Below, piece after piece: positions 1 through 8,666 of a stretch of DNA of 64,000 nt. Every line of letters starts with the position of its first letter. Within the stretch, counting starts at the first letter, position 1. The stretch comes from Mesorhizobium sp. (lineage in GTDB: Bacteria; Pseudomonadota; Alphaproteobacteria; Rhizobiales; Rhizobiaceae): positions 310,001 through 374,000 of the forward strand of contig NZ_SUGA01000001.1 in the NCBI RefSeq assembly GCF_004963255.1, in the 5' to 3' direction. The notes under the pieces are model-generated. The model was not told where the DNA came from, ran no database searches, and saw nothing but the letters and a program-made list of their open reading frames with translations. The position numbers and the translations under genes were made by a program.

Positions 1-483
1 GCCGCCGAGATCGCCGAGGACGCCGCCGCCACCAAGCTGGTCAACGGCCTGGGGCTCAACGTCAATCTCGTCGCCTCGCCTTTCGAGCAGCCGCTCGGCC
101 AGCGCAGCTTCGTCGAGATCTGGTCGCGCCAGGCGCGCTGGGCGCGGCTGCGCCGGGTCACGTTCCCGCTGTTCTTCACGCCAGAGATCCTGACGGGCGC
201 CGCGGTGCCGCTGCTGCTGGCGCTGATCGCCGCGTCAAGCGCCGGCGTCAGCCTTCCCACCACGGCCTTGTGCGTGCTGGCGATCGCCTACCTGCCGGAA
301 TGCCTGCTCGCCTTGGCCAAGGGCTGGTGCCTGTCGCCGCGCAGCGTCACCGCGATGATCGTGCGCGACGTCATGCTGCCCGCCATCTGGGCGCGCGCCT
401 GGTTCGGCGGCGCCGTCGAATGGCGGGGCAACGCCATGACCATCCGCACCCGCGAGCTGACGGACCTCGAGGAGATCGCCTGA
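1..483 (+). CDS. Ceramide glucosyltransferase-like (GT21) protein, 3' end only
   Basis: The reading frame is already open at base 1, so the N-terminal half lies outside the window; about 160 residues remain. The visible part has an acidic pair (AED) followed by a TKLV stretch, then the R-Q-A-R-W motif. These match the last acidic motif and the (Q/R)xxRW signature of processive family 21 glycosyltransferases. Two hydrophobic segments follow, then a W-R-G-N motif close to the C-terminus, as in ceramide glucosyltransferases. The likely role is transfer of a sugar from UDP-glucose to a ceramide-type lipid at the inner membrane. A hopanoid-type relative (HpnI) is the main alternative. It converges on metZ with a 35-base gap. 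Confidence 0.72.
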   Translation, partial: AAEIAEDAAATKLVNGLGLNVNLVASPFEQPLGQRSFVEIWSRQARWARLRRVTFPLFFTPEILTGAAVPLLLALIAASSAGVSLPTTALCVLAIAYLPECLLALAKGWCLSPRSVTAMIVRDVMLPAIWARAWFGGAVEWRGNAMTIRTRELTDLEEIA

Positions 484-518
484 AAGGTCTCGGTCGATCT
501 TCGGCGGTATCTACAGGA

Positions 519-1709
519 TTACTTGGCCGCCTTCAGTGCCTGCTCGATGTCCTCCAGCAGATCGTCGGTGTCCTCAAGGCCGACGGAGAGCCTGAGCGTG
601 CCGGGCCCGATCCCGAGTTCCGCCCGCGCCTCGTCGCTCAGGTTCTTGTGCGTCGTCGTCGCCGGATGGGTGATCAGGCTCTTGGCGTCGCCGAGATTGT
701 TGGAGATCAGTACGATGTCGAGCGCGTTCTGGAAGGCGAAGGCCGCCTGCTTGCCGCCCTTGACGTCGAGGCAGATCAATGTCGAGCCGCCCGACATCTG
801 CTTCTTCACAATATCCGCCTGCGGATGGTCGGCCCGGCCCGGATAGATCAGGCGGGCGATCTCCGGCCGTCCGGCCAGGAAATCGGCGATCTTGCCGGCA
901 CTCTCCGTCTGCTGGCGCACGCGCAGCGGCAGCGTCTCCAGGCCTTTCAACAGCGTCCAGGCATTAAACGGCGACAGGCTGGGGCCGGTGTGGCGGAAAT
1001 AGTCGTGCAGGTTCTCGTCGATCCATTTCTTGTCCGACAGGATGACGCCGCCGAGGCAGCGGCCCTGGCCGTCTATATGCTTGGTCGCTGAATAGACCAC
1101 GACATGGGCGCCGAGCTGCAGTGGCTTCTGCTGCAGAGGCGTGGCAAAGACATTGTCGACGATCACGCGCGCGCCGATCGAATTGGCAAGCTTGGCGACA
1201 GCGGCGATGTCGACCACCTCCAGCGTCGGGTTGGTCGGGCTTTCCAGGAAGAACAGCTTGGTGTTCGGGCGAACCGCCTTTTCCCAATTGGCGATGTCGG
1301 TGCCGTCGATCAGCGTCGACTGGATGCCGTAGCGCGGCGCCAGCGTCTCCACCACCCAACGACAGGAACCGAACAGGGCCCGCGCCGCCACGATGTGGTC
1401 GCCGGCTTTCACGCTGCAGAGCAGGGCGGCGGAAACGGCGGCCATGCCGGAGGCCGTGGCGCGGGCATCCTCAGCGCCTTCCAGCGCGCACATGCGTTTT
1501 TCGAACATGTCGACGGTCGGGTTGGCGTAGCGCGAATAGATGAAGCCCGGCTCCTCGCCCTTGAAGCGAGCTTCCGCCGCCTGCGCCGTCTCGTAGACAT
1601 AGCCCTGCGTGAGATACATCGCCTCGGCCGTCTCGCCATACTGCGAACGCAGCGTTCCGCCATGCACGAGTGCCGTTTGAGGTTTCCAGTTGCGCTTCTT
1701 GGTGCTCAT
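519..1709 (-). CDS. metZ: O-succinylhomoserine sulfhydrylase
   Basis: A 396-residue PLP enzyme of the Cys/Met metabolism family. It makes homocysteine from O-succinylhomoserine and sulfide in methionine synthesis. The PLP lysine is in SATKHIDGQGR (about K210), and the N-terminal YSRYANPTVD stretch is the family cofactor/substrate region. The ATG at 1709 is preferred because it follows GGAAGCAGGG. An in-frame GTG at 1727 would start immediately after the riboswitch terminator and is unlikely. The gene is the only one downstream of a SAM-II aptamer, which fits its place in the pathway and separates it from cystathionine gamma-synthase-type relatives. It is monocistronic here. Confidence 0.93.
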   Translation of the reverse strand: MSTKKRNWKPQTALVHGGTLRSQYGETAEAMYLTQGYVYETAQAAEARFKGEEPGFIYSRYANPTVDMFEKRMCALEGAEDARATASGMAAVSAALLCSVKAGDHIVAARALFGSCRWVVETLAPRYGIQSTLIDGTDIANWEKAVRPNTKLFFLESPTNPTLEVVDIAAVAKLANSIGARVIVDNVFATPLQQKPLQLGAHVVVYSATKHIDGQGRCLGGVILSDKKWIDENLHDYFRHTGPSLSPFNAWTLLKGLETLPLRVRQQTESAGKIADFLAGRPEIARLIYPGRADHPQADIVKKQMSGGSTLICLDVKGGKQAAFAFQNALDIVLISNNLGDAKSLITHPATTTHKNLSDEARAELGIGPGTLRLSVGLEDTDDLLEDIEQALKAAK

Positions 1710-1727
1710 AGCCCTGCTTCCAGACAC

Positions 1728-1757
1728 AAAAAAACCGGCCGCGAAGTCGCAACCGGT
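1728..1757 (-). terminator. Rho-independent terminator of the metZ leader
   Basis: Read on the minus strand, ACCGGTTGCG pairs with CGCGGCCGGT (ten pairs, two of them G-U) around an ACTT loop. A run of seven T follows at once. It lies between the SAM-II aptamer and the metZ start, so it is most simply the expression platform: SAM-bound aptamer lets this hairpin stop transcription. Confidence 0.85.
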
Positions 1758-1780
1758 CCATATAGCCTTGCGGCTCGACG

Positions 1781-1836
1781 GTCCTTTAGCGACTTGTTTA
1801 ACGTGGCTGCAAGCCGACCGGCCAAATCACCACGGG
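1781..1836 (-). promoter_or_regulatory. SAM-II riboswitch aptamer upstream of metZ
   Basis: On the minus strand the leader begins CGTGGTGATTTGG, then has GGCTTGCAGCCACG and ends TTAAACAAGTCGCTAAAGG. CGTGG pairs with CCACG to make P1. The TGATTT, CTTGCAG and GTCGCTAAAGG blocks match the conserved core of the alphaproteobacterial SAM-II (metA-motif) pseudoknot, known upstream of methionine genes such as metA, metX and metZ. It lies 24 bases upstream of a strong terminator and 72 bases upstream of the metZ ATG, so control by S-adenosylmethionine at the level of termination is inferred. Confidence 0.93.
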
Positions 1837-1959
1837 ATAACGACCCTTTAAATGAGCGCCGCGCTTGCGTCAATTGCCGGCTTCATTAAGAGGTTTGTAC
1901 CAGCCGGGCGGCAAGTGCCTGCTAAGGTCCTCGCCCGGCCTCGTGAACGGAGCCAGCCT

Positions 1960-3054
1960 TTGCGGCAGACAGGCATTCTTCCGGATCAGGACATCGCGGC
2001 GTTGTTCGAGGCGAACGCGCTTAAGTCGCCGCGCGCGCTGGACATCAACCAGATCCAGCCGGCCAGCCTCGATCTGAGGCTCGGCGACAAGGCCTATCGC
2101 GTGCGCGCCTCCTTCCTGCCGGGTCCCGATCACCTTGTCGCCGACAAGCTCGAACGGCTAAAGCTGCACGAGATAGACCTCACCGGCGGCGCGGTGCTGG
2201 AAACCGGCTGCGTCTACATCGTGCCTTTGCTGGAAAGCCTGGCATTGCCGGCCGAGGTTTCGGCGTCGGCCAATCCGAAGAGCTCGACCGGCCGCCTCGA
2301 TATCTTCACGCGGGTCATGACCGATCGTGGCCACGAGTTCGACAAGATCGCCGCCGGTTATCACGGGCCGCTCTATCTCGAAGTCAGCCCGCGCACCTTC
2401 CCGATTGTCGTGCGCGCCGGCTCGCGGCTGTCGCAGATCCGTTTCCGCATCGGCAATGCCGTGCTTTCGGAAAGCGAGCTGCGTGACCTTCACCGTGCCG
2501 AGATGCTGGTCGCGACCGAGCCGCCCAACATTTCCGGCGGCGGCATTGCGCTCTCCATCGACCTCGACGGCGACAAGGACGGGCTTGTCGGTTATCGCGG
2601 CAAGCACCACACCGGCCTGGTCGACGTCGACAAGCGCGCCGCGCAGGATGTGGTCGATTTCTGGGAGCCGATCTATAAGAGCGGCGCCGGCGAGATCGTG
2701 CTCGACCCTGACGAATTCTACATCCTGGTCAGCCGCGAGGCCGTGCACGTGCCGCCGCTCTACGCCGCCGAGATGACACCCTTCGATCCGCTGGTCGGCG
2801 AGTTCCGCGTCCACTATGCCGGCTTCTTCGATCCGGGCTTCGGCCACTCCGCCGCCGGCGGCAGCGGCAGCCGCGCGGTGCTCGAAGTGCGCAGCCACGA
2901 AGTGCCGTTCATCCTCGACCACGGCCAGATCGTCGGCCGTCTTGTCTACGAGCACATGCTGAAGCGCCCGCAGGCGCTCTACGGCACCGACCTCGGCTCG
3001 AACTATCAGGCGCAGGGCCTGAAGCTCTCGAAGCATTTTAGAGCAGCGCGCTGA
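1960..3054 (+). CDS. dcd: 2'-deoxycytidine 5'-triphosphate deaminase, long two-domain form
   Basis: A 364-residue protein of the dCTP deaminase/dUTPase fold, which supplies dUTP for thymidylate synthesis. The N-terminal half has IQPASLDLRLG and NPKSSTGRLDIFTR; the SSxxxR spacing is like the catalytic Ser/Arg of Dcd, and LYLEV is a candidate for the catalytic Glu. The C-terminal half repeats the fold with HYAGFFDPGFG and AVLEV. It is thus about twice the length of E. coli Dcd, as in the long form common in Rhizobiales. I chose TTG at 1960 because GGAG precedes it by seven bases and family similarity begins there (RQTGILPD). An ATG at 1852 in the same frame would add 36 unlikely residues and run through the metZ promoter. 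Confidence 0.85.
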   Translation: MRQTGILPDQDIAALFEANALKSPRALDINQIQPASLDLRLGDKAYRVRASFLPGPDHLVADKLERLKLHEIDLTGGAVLETGCVYIVPLLESLALPAEVSASANPKSSTGRLDIFTRVMTDRGHEFDKIAAGYHGPLYLEVSPRTFPIVVRAGSRLSQIRFRIGNAVLSESELRDLHRAEMLVATEPPNISGGGIALSIDLDGDKDGLVGYRGKHHTGLVDVDKRAAQDVVDFWEPIYKSGAGEIVLDPDEFYILVSREAVHVPPLYAAEMTPFDPLVGEFRVHYAGFFDPGFGHSAAGGSGSRAVLEVRSHEVPFILDHGQIVGRLVYEHMLKRPQALYGTDLGSNYQAQGLKLSKHFRAAR

Positions 3055-3067
3055 GGTCGAAACTGCC

Positions 3068-3088
3068 AATCTCCCACAAAGGGAGATT
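3068..3088. terminator. Hairpin between convergent dcd and gguC
   Basis: AATCTCCC and GGGAGATT form an 8-bp perfect stem around ACAAA, placed in the 40-base gap between two convergent genes. There is no long T run on either side, so function as a bidirectional terminator is inferred from position and symmetry. The same kind of stem occurs after rhaI. Confidence 0.5.
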
Positions 3089-3094
3089 ACCCAA

Positions 3095-4090
3095 TCACAG
3101 CGCCTTCACCGCCACCTTCACCGGCTTTTCGATCTCCAGCGGATTGCGCAGCGGCAGGCCGAAATCCGGCGCCTCGATCTCGAACGTGTCGCCGGCCTCG
3201 GTCCTGATGCCGTCGGCGAAGGAGAGCGTCGCGGTGCCGAACATATGCACATGCACGTCGCCCGGCTGGCGGAAGGCCGAATATTTGAAGTGATGGTGCT
3301 CGAGATTAGCGATGGTGTGCGACATGTTCGCTTCACCCGACAGGAACGGCTTTTCCCACAAAAGCTTGCCGTCGCGCCAGATGCGCGATGCGCCGCGGAC
3401 GTCGGCCGGCAGGTCGCCGATCAGGATCTCGGGGCCGAACGAGGCGTTGCGCAGCTTGGAATGGGCGAGGAACAGATAGTTCACCCGCTCGGTGACGTGG
3501 TCGGAGAACTCGTTCGACAGCGTGAAGCCGACGCGGAACGGCGCGCCGTCGTCGCCGATGACATAGATGCCGGCGATTTCGGGCTCCTCGCCGCCGTCCT
3601 GCGCGAAGGCCGGCGACATCAGCGGCGCGCCGGGCGCCACCGCCATCGTGCCGTTGCCCTTGTAGAACCATTCCGGCTGCACGCCGACCTGGCCCTTGGC
3701 CGGCTTGCCGCCTTCGAGCCCCATGCGGAACATCTTCATGGAATCGGTGAGCTCCTCCTCGCCGCCCTCGCTGAGCTTCTTGTGCATGGAATCGCGCGTC
3801 GCCGCGGAGCCGAGATGCGTCAGCCCGGTGCCGGTGAGATGCAGATGCGCCGGATCCGGATGGTTGATCGGCGACACAACCCGGCCTCTCTTGTAGACAG
3901 CATCGAGATCGACCGTCTCGCCATAGCCCTTGCGCTCGATCAGCGCTTCGAGGCCGATGCCGGTGCGCGCGGCCTCCATCGCCAGCGAATAGACGCTGCG
4001 GGCGCCATTGATGACCCTGGTCTTGCCGCCGCCGTTGCGGGCGACGACGCGGATCGTCTCGGCGTCGTCGAGGATCTGGGAGATCAGCAT
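3095..4090 (-). CDS. gguC: GguC/AraD1 family protein (fumarylacetoacetase-like fold)
   Basis: A 331-residue protein matching the GguC family by sequence pattern and position. Its C-terminal half carries features of the fumarylacetoacetate hydrolase fold (FTLSNEFSDH, HVHMFGTATLSFADGI). In agrobacteria gguC follows the gguAB sugar transport genes, and related AraD1 proteins act in sugar-acid dehydration pathways, so a role in catabolism of the imported sugar is inferred; the exact reaction is unknown. The ATG at 4090 (MLISQILDD) is preferred over one at 4108 because it follows AGAGAGGATTCGAAC. It is last in the chvE-gguA-gguB-gguC series, 200 bases after gguB. Confidence 0.82.
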   Translation of the reverse strand: MLISQILDDAETIRVVARNGGGKTRVINGARSVYSLAMEAARTGIGLEALIERKGYGETVDLDAVYKRGRVVSPINHPDPAHLHLTGTGLTHLGSAATRDSMHKKLSEGGEEELTDSMKMFRMGLEGGKPAKGQVGVQPEWFYKGNGTMAVAPGAPLMSPAFAQDGGEEPEIAGIYVIGDDGAPFRVGFTLSNEFSDHVTERVNYLFLAHSKLRNASFGPEILIGDLPADVRGASRIWRDGKLLWEKPFLSGEANMSHTIANLEHHHFKYSAFRQPGDVHVHMFGTATLSFADGIRTEAGDTFEIEAPDFGLPLRNPLEIEKPVKVAVKAL

Positions 4091-4290
4091 GTTCGAATCC
4101 TCTCTCATTTAGCGGCCGCCCGCGGGCAAGCCTTACCCGGCGCGGCGTGGAGCGATCCCCGCCGCGGTTGAAACTCTTCGTCCGGATTGCGTTCGCGAGC
4201 TCGGTCCTTGTGCGGACTTCTTGGCGCCGACGGGTTGCCGGCAGCGTCGCGATCTGAAACCCGTATGCCTCCTGAACTTTGTTCCGGCCC

Positions 4291-5583
4291 TTAAGCCTTG
4301 TTCTTGTTGTAGACGTCGAAGATGACGGCGCCGAGCAGCACCAGGCCCTTGACCACCTGCTGCCAGTCGACATTGACGCCCATGATCGACATGCCGTTGT
4401 TCATCACGCCCATGATGAAGCCGCCGACCACGGCGCCGATCACCTGGCCGACGCCGCCCATTGCCGAGGCGCCGCCGATGAAGACGGCCGCGATGACGTC
4501 GAGCTCGCTGCCGAGACCGGCGGCCGGCACGGCCTGGCCGAGGCGCGCCGCGATGATCAGGCCGCCGAGCGCCGACAGCACGCCCATGTTGATGAAGACC
4601 AGCAGCGTCAGCCTTTCGGTGTTGATGCCCGACAGCTGCGCCGCCTTGGCGTTGCCGCCCATGGCATAGATGCGGCGGCCGATGGTCATGCGCTTGGTGA
4701 CGAAGACGAACAGCGAGATGAGCACGCCCATCACCAGGAGCACGACCGGGAGGCCCCTGTAGCTCGCGAACTGGAACACCAGGAACAGCGCCAGCGCGCC
4801 GCCCACCAGCGTCTTGATGACGAACAGCGGGAAGGGCTCCGCCTCATAGCCATGGCGCTCGCGCTTGCGCCGCGTCCTGAAGCCGAAATAGGCATAGGCG
4901 AGCACGGCGATCAGGCCGAGCACGATCGTCGTCATATGCAGCGTCAAGCCGCTGCCGACGATGGTCTTGCCGGCGGCATTGACCGTCGGCGGGATCAGCG
5001 TCAGCGGGCCGATCACGTCCGGGATGAAGCCCGAGCTCAGCGCCTTGAAGCTGTCCGGCAGCGGGCCGACCGACGAGCCGCCGCCGAGCAGCGCCTGGCA
5101 GATGCCGCGGAAGATCAGCATGCCGGCCAGCGTCACGATGAAGCTCGGTATCTTATGATAGGCGATCCAGTAGCCTTGCGCCGCGCCGATCAGCGCGCCG
5201 ACGATCAGGCAGACGATCGAGACCACCAATGGATTCGAGAATATGCCGAGTGGCCAGATCACCATCATCATCGCGGCAAGCGCGCCGATGAAGCCTGCGA
5301 CCGATCCCACGCTGAGGTCGATATAGCCGGCGACGATCACCAGGAGCATGCCCAGCGCCATCACGATGATGAACGAGTTCTGCTGCACCAGGTTCGAAAG
5401 GTTGACCGGTTTGAACAGCGTGCCCGACGTCGTGTACTGGAAGAACAGCATGATGACGATGAGCGCGATGATCAGGCCGTATTCGCGCAGGTTCGTCGTC
5501 AGCGCCGAGACGGCGATGCGCGGACCCTGCTTGACGTCCTCGGCTGTGCCGCTCTGCGGTGCGGGAGCGCTTTCTGTGCTCAT
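4291..5583 (-). CDS. gguB: Multiple-sugar ABC transporter permease
   Basis: A 430-residue integral membrane protein of the RbsC/XylH/MmsB permease family. It has many hydrophobic segments and the family signature [16 protein letters not shown]. The C-terminal block [19 protein letters not shown] is the conserved cytoplasmic loop that contacts the ATPase. Its length exceeds the usual 330 or so, because of a charged insertion ([18 protein letters not shown]) around residue 235, as in the xylose permease XylH. Its start overlaps the gguA stop by four bases (ATGA), so translation is probably coupled. It works with ChvE and GguA to import monosaccharides such as galactose, glucose, arabinose or xylose. 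Confidence 0.92.
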   Translation of the reverse strand: MSTESAPAPQSGTAEDVKQGPRIAVSALTTNLREYGLIIALIVIMLFFQYTTSGTLFKPVNLSNLVQQNSFIIVMALGMLLVIVAGYIDLSVGSVAGFIGALAAMMMVIWPLGIFSNPLVVSIVCLIVGALIGAAQGYWIAYHKIPSFIVTLAGMLIFRGICQALLGGGSSVGPLPDSFKALSSGFIPDVIGPLTLIPPTVNAAGKTIVGSGLTLHMTTIVLGLIAVLAYAYFGFRTRRKRERHGYEAEPFPLFVIKTLVGGALALFLVFQFASYRGLPVVLLVMGVLISLFVFVTKRMTIGRRIYAMGGNAKAAQLSGINTERLTLLVFINMGVLSALGGLIIAARLGQAVPAAGLGSELDVIAAVFIGGASAMGGVGQVIGAVVGGFIMGVMNNGMSIMGVNVDWQQVVKGLVLLGAVIFDVYNKNKA

Positions 5584-7115
5584 GATGCTTTTTTTCCTTC
5601 TCCGCGAACGATGGCGCGCATGATTTTTTCCTGGCTGGCGTCGCTTGCCGCCATTTCGCCGACGATACGCCCTTCGTTCATCACATAGATGCGGTCGGAG
5701 ATGCCGAGCAATTCCGGCATTTCCGACGAGATGACGATGATCGCTTTGCCCTCGGCGGCGAGGCGGGCGATGATCGTATAGATTTCGTACTTGGCGCCGA
5801 CGTCAATGCCGCGGGTCGGCTCGTCGAGGATCAAGACTTCCGGATCGGCGAACAGCCATTTCGACAGCACCACCTTCTGCTGGTTGCCGCCCGAGAGGTT
5901 GCCGGTCAGCTGATAGACGCTGGAGGCGCGGATATTGGTCTTCTTGCGGTAGTCGTTGGCGACGCTCATCTCGCGCATGTCGTCGATGACGCCGCGGCTG
6001 GAAACGCCGCCAAGATTGGCCAAGGTCACATTGTGCTTGATGTGGTCGATGAGGTTGAGGCCGTAGGTCTTGCGGTCCTCGGTGACATAGGCGATGCGGT
6101 TCTCCACCGCCTTGCTCACTGACGAGAGGTCGAGCGGTTTGCCGTGCAGCGACACCTCGCCGGTGATGTGCCGGCCGTAGGAGCGGCCGAACAGGCTCAT
6201 CGCGAATTCGGTGCGGCCGGCGCCCATCAGCCCCGCAATGCCCACCACCTCGCCCTTGCGCACATTGAGGTTGACGTTCTTGATCACCTGCCGCTCGGGG
6301 TGGATCGGGTGGTAGACCGACCAGTCCCTCACCTCGAAGATGACGTCGCCGATCTGCGGCTCGCGCGGCGGGTAGCGGTCGTCGAGCGAGCGGCCGACCA
6401 TCGAGGTGATGATGCGGTCTTCCGAGATGTCCTTCCTAGGCAAGGTCTCGATGGTGCGCCCGTCGCGGATCACCGTGACCTTGTCGGCGACGCGGTTCAC
6501 CTCGTTCAGCTTGTGCGAGATCAGGATCGAGGTCATGCCCTGGCGCTTGAACTCGAGCAGGAGGTCGAGCAGCGCCTGGCTGTCCTTCTCTGAGAGCGAC
6601 GCGGTCGGCTCGTCCAGGATCAGGAGCTTCACTTCCTTGCTGAGCGCCTTGGCGATCTCGACCAGCTGCTGCTTGCCGACGCCGATATTGGTGATCAGCG
6701 TTTTGGGATCTTCCTTGAGCCCGACCTTCTTGAGCAGGGCGGCCGTGCGCGTCTCGTTGGCGTCCCAGTCGATGACGCCATAGCTGGCGTGCTCGTTGCC
6801 GAGAAAGATGTTTTCCGCGATCGACAGCATCGGCACCAGGGCAAGCTCCTGGTGGATGATGACGATGCCGATATGCTCGCTGTCGTGAATGCCCTTGAAA
6901 TTGCATTCCTGGCCGCGAAAGATGATCTGGCCGTCATAGGTCCCGGATGGGTAGACGCCCGACAGCACCTTCATCAGCGTCGACTTGCCGGCGCCGTTCT
7001 CGCCCACGATGGCGTGGATCTCACCTTCCTCGACGCTGAGATTGACGTTCGACAACGCCTTCACGCCGGGGAACGTCTTGGTGATGTCGCGCATCTCCAA
7101 AATCGTCGAGGCCAT
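5580..7115 (-). CDS. gguA: Multiple-sugar ABC transporter ATPase, duplicated
   Basis: A 511-residue protein with two ABC domains, as in RbsA/XylG/MmsA. The first half has Walker [10 protein letters not shown] and Walker [12 protein letters not shown]. The second half has a degenerate Walker A ([10 protein letters not shown]) but an intact signature [15 protein letters not shown] and [13 protein letters not shown]; this asymmetry is normal for monosaccharide importers. The ATG at 7115 is chosen because AAGGAG lies just upstream; the longer frame back to 7148 lacks such a site. It energises the ChvE-GguB importer and lies downstream of chvE behind a stem-loop. Confidence 0.94.
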   Translation of the reverse strand: MASTILEMRDITKTFPGVKALSNVNLSVEEGEIHAIVGENGAGKSTLMKVLSGVYPSGTYDGQIIFRGQECNFKGIHDSEHIGIVIIHQELALVPMLSIAENIFLGNEHASYGVIDWDANETRTAALLKKVGLKEDPKTLITNIGVGKQQLVEIAKALSKEVKLLILDEPTASLSEKDSQALLDLLLEFKRQGMTSILISHKLNEVNRVADKVTVIRDGRTIETLPRKDISEDRIITSMVGRSLDDRYPPREPQIGDVIFEVRDWSVYHPIHPERQVIKNVNLNVRKGEVVGIAGLMGAGRTEFAMSLFGRSYGRHITGEVSLHGKPLDLSSVSKAVENRIAYVTEDRKTYGLNLIDHIKHNVTLANLGGVSSRGVIDDMREMSVANDYRKKTNIRASSVYQLTGNLSGGNQQKVVLSKWLFADPEVLILDEPTRGIDVGAKYEIYTIIARLAAEGKAIIVISSEMPELLGISDRIYVMNEGRIVGEMAASDASQEKIMRAIVRGEGKKAS

Positions 7116-7255
7116 CGGGTCTGCTCCTTGGCGCACGCTTTCCATCATCGGAGAATGCCATGCGCGAAATCAAAATGCTGCGGCTGCCTTCGCACCGTGA
7201 CGGCGCACTGCGCTGCAGAAGCCGGCAAAAACAATACCGGGGTCGCTTCTGAACG

Positions 7256-7285
7256 AAAAGGGGCCCTGCGGTCGCGCAGGACCCC
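7256..7285 (-). terminator. Stem-loop with T run between chvE and gguA
   Basis: On the minus strand GGGGTCCTGCG pairs with CGCAGGGCCCC (11 pairs, one G-U) around CGAC, followed by TTTTCGTT. The position, after a binding-protein gene and before its transporter genes, fits partial termination or 3' protection. Either would raise ChvE over GguAB. Confidence 0.75.
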
Positions 7286-7301
7286 TCGTTTTCAAGCCGG
7301 A

Positions 7302-8372
7302 TTACTTCAGCTCTTCGGCCTTGATGTAGCCGGAGTCGACGACCAGCTTCTCGTAGTTCGACTTGTCGACCTCGACCGGCGTCAGGAGGATCGAGGGAAC
7401 GACCTTGACATCGTTGTTGTAGGTCTTGGTGTCGAGGCCCTCAGGCTTGCCGCCCGAGAGCACCTTGTCGACCAGCTCCACGGTCGACTTGGCCAGCTCG
7501 CGGGTGTCCTTGAACACCGTCGAATACTGCTCGCCCGAGATGATCAGCTTGACCGAGGCGGTCTCGGCGTCCTGGCCGGTCACGATCGGCCAGGGCTGAG
7601 CGTCCGTGCCGTAGCCGACGGCGCGCAGCGAGGCGGTGATGCCGCGCGAAAGGCCGTCATAAGGCGACAGAACGCCATCGACGCGGCTGCCGTCCGAGTA
7701 GTTGGCCGAAAGCAGGTTGTCCATGCGCGCCTGGGCAGTGGCGGCGAGCCAGCGCAGCGTGCCGACCTTGTCCATGCCCATCTGGCCGGACTTGATCTTG
7801 ATCGAGCCGTCATCGATCAGCGGCTGCAGGACCGACATGGCGCCGTTGTAGAAGAAGAAGGCGTTGTTGTCGTCCGGCGAGCCGCCGAAGAGCTCGACGT
7901 TCCAAGGCTTGGTGTTCGGGAAGCGCTCCTTGAGGCCCTTGACCAGGGAATTCGCCTGGATCACGCCGACGCCGAAATTGTCGAAGGTGGTGTAGTAGTC
8001 GACATTCGGGGTCTTCTTGATCAGGCGGTCATAGGCGACGGTGACCACGCCGGCATCATTGGCCTTCTGCAGCGCGTCCGCCATGGTGGTGCCGTCGATC
8101 GAGGCGATGATCAGCGCCTTCGGGCCCTTGGTGATTTCATTTTCCAGCTGGCTGAGCTGGTTCGGGATGTCGTCCTGCGCGTATTGCAGGTCGACGGTGT
8201 AGCCGAGCTTCTCGAGCTGGGACTTGACGGCATCGCCGTCGTTGATCCAGCGCTGCGAGGTCTTGGTAGGCATCAGCACGCCGATGAGGCCCTTGTCGGC
8301 CGCGTGTGCCGAATAGGTCATGGCAGCGACGCCAAGAGCCGCGACGGCGGCCAGTGTCTTGATGATCTTCAC
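7302..8372 (-). CDS. chvE: ChvE-type multiple monosaccharide-binding periplasmic protein
   Basis: A 356-residue periplasmic binding protein with a signal peptide cleaved after about residue 24 (SAHA-AD). The mature part is a type I sugar-binding fold ([39 protein letters not shown]). It closely follows the ChvE/MmsA-associated family in length and motifs. In Agrobacterium, ChvE binds aldoses and sugar acids, feeds the Ggu importer and also signals to VirA; virA is not in this window, so only the transport role is supported here. The gene is first in its operon, and gbpR is divergent, as in Agrobacterium. Confidence 0.92.
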   Translation of the reverse strand: MKIIKTLAAVAALGVAAMTYSAHAADKGLIGVLMPTKTSQRWINDGDAVKSQLEKLGYTVDLQYAQDDIPNQLSQLENEITKGPKALIIASIDGTTMADALQKANDAGVVTVAYDRLIKKTPNVDYYTTFDNFGVGVIQANSLVKGLKERFPNTKPWNVELFGGSPDDNNAFFFYNGAMSVLQPLIDDGSIKIKSGQMGMDKVGTLRWLAATAQARMDNLLSANYSDGSRVDGVLSPYDGLSRGITASLRAVGYGTDAQPWPIVTGQDAETASVKLIISGEQYSTVFKDTRELAKSTVELVDKVLSGGKPEGLDTKTYNNDVKVVPSILLTPVEVDKSNYEKLVVDSGYIKAEELK

Positions 8373-8568
8373 GATTACTCTCCCTGGTTGATGGACGCGA
8401 CACCTCGGGGCTTCGCGGGCCGCGCAGTCGAGCAGATGCGCTGGCGCGCCTCTGTCGGCTTTATCGATCTCCGGTATCCTCCCAATCGGCCCCGCGACGC
8501 AGTTTCAATCGATACGAATTCGCTCGTTACCGACCCCTGCGCCTCGGAACGCGCGAAGGGTGTGGCCC

Positions 8569-8625
8569 TTTGACATAACTGTCAAATGCGATCTTCGGTG
8601 GTTGCTATACCGAAACTGATATAGC
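8569..8625. promoter_or_regulatory. Candidate operator region between chvE and gbpR
   Basis: The 294-base divergent gap (8373-8666) has no gene. Two inverted repeats stand out: TTTGACA-TAAC-TGTCAAA (8569-8586) and GCTATA with TATAGC separated by ten bases (8604-8625). They lie 42-98 bases before gbpR. Binding by the LysR-type product of gbpR, which controls chvE in Agrobacterium, is an inference from position; the first repeat could instead belong to another regulator. Confidence 0.45.
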
Positions 8626-8666
8626 TTAAGAGGATCGAAGGAAACCCGCTGGGAAGGTTCAGGGTC

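Noticed and set aside
4279..5688. Long plus-strand frame opposite gguB
   Set aside because: Same mirror effect; its composition (many HH, DD, QR) is that of a reversed membrane protein gene.
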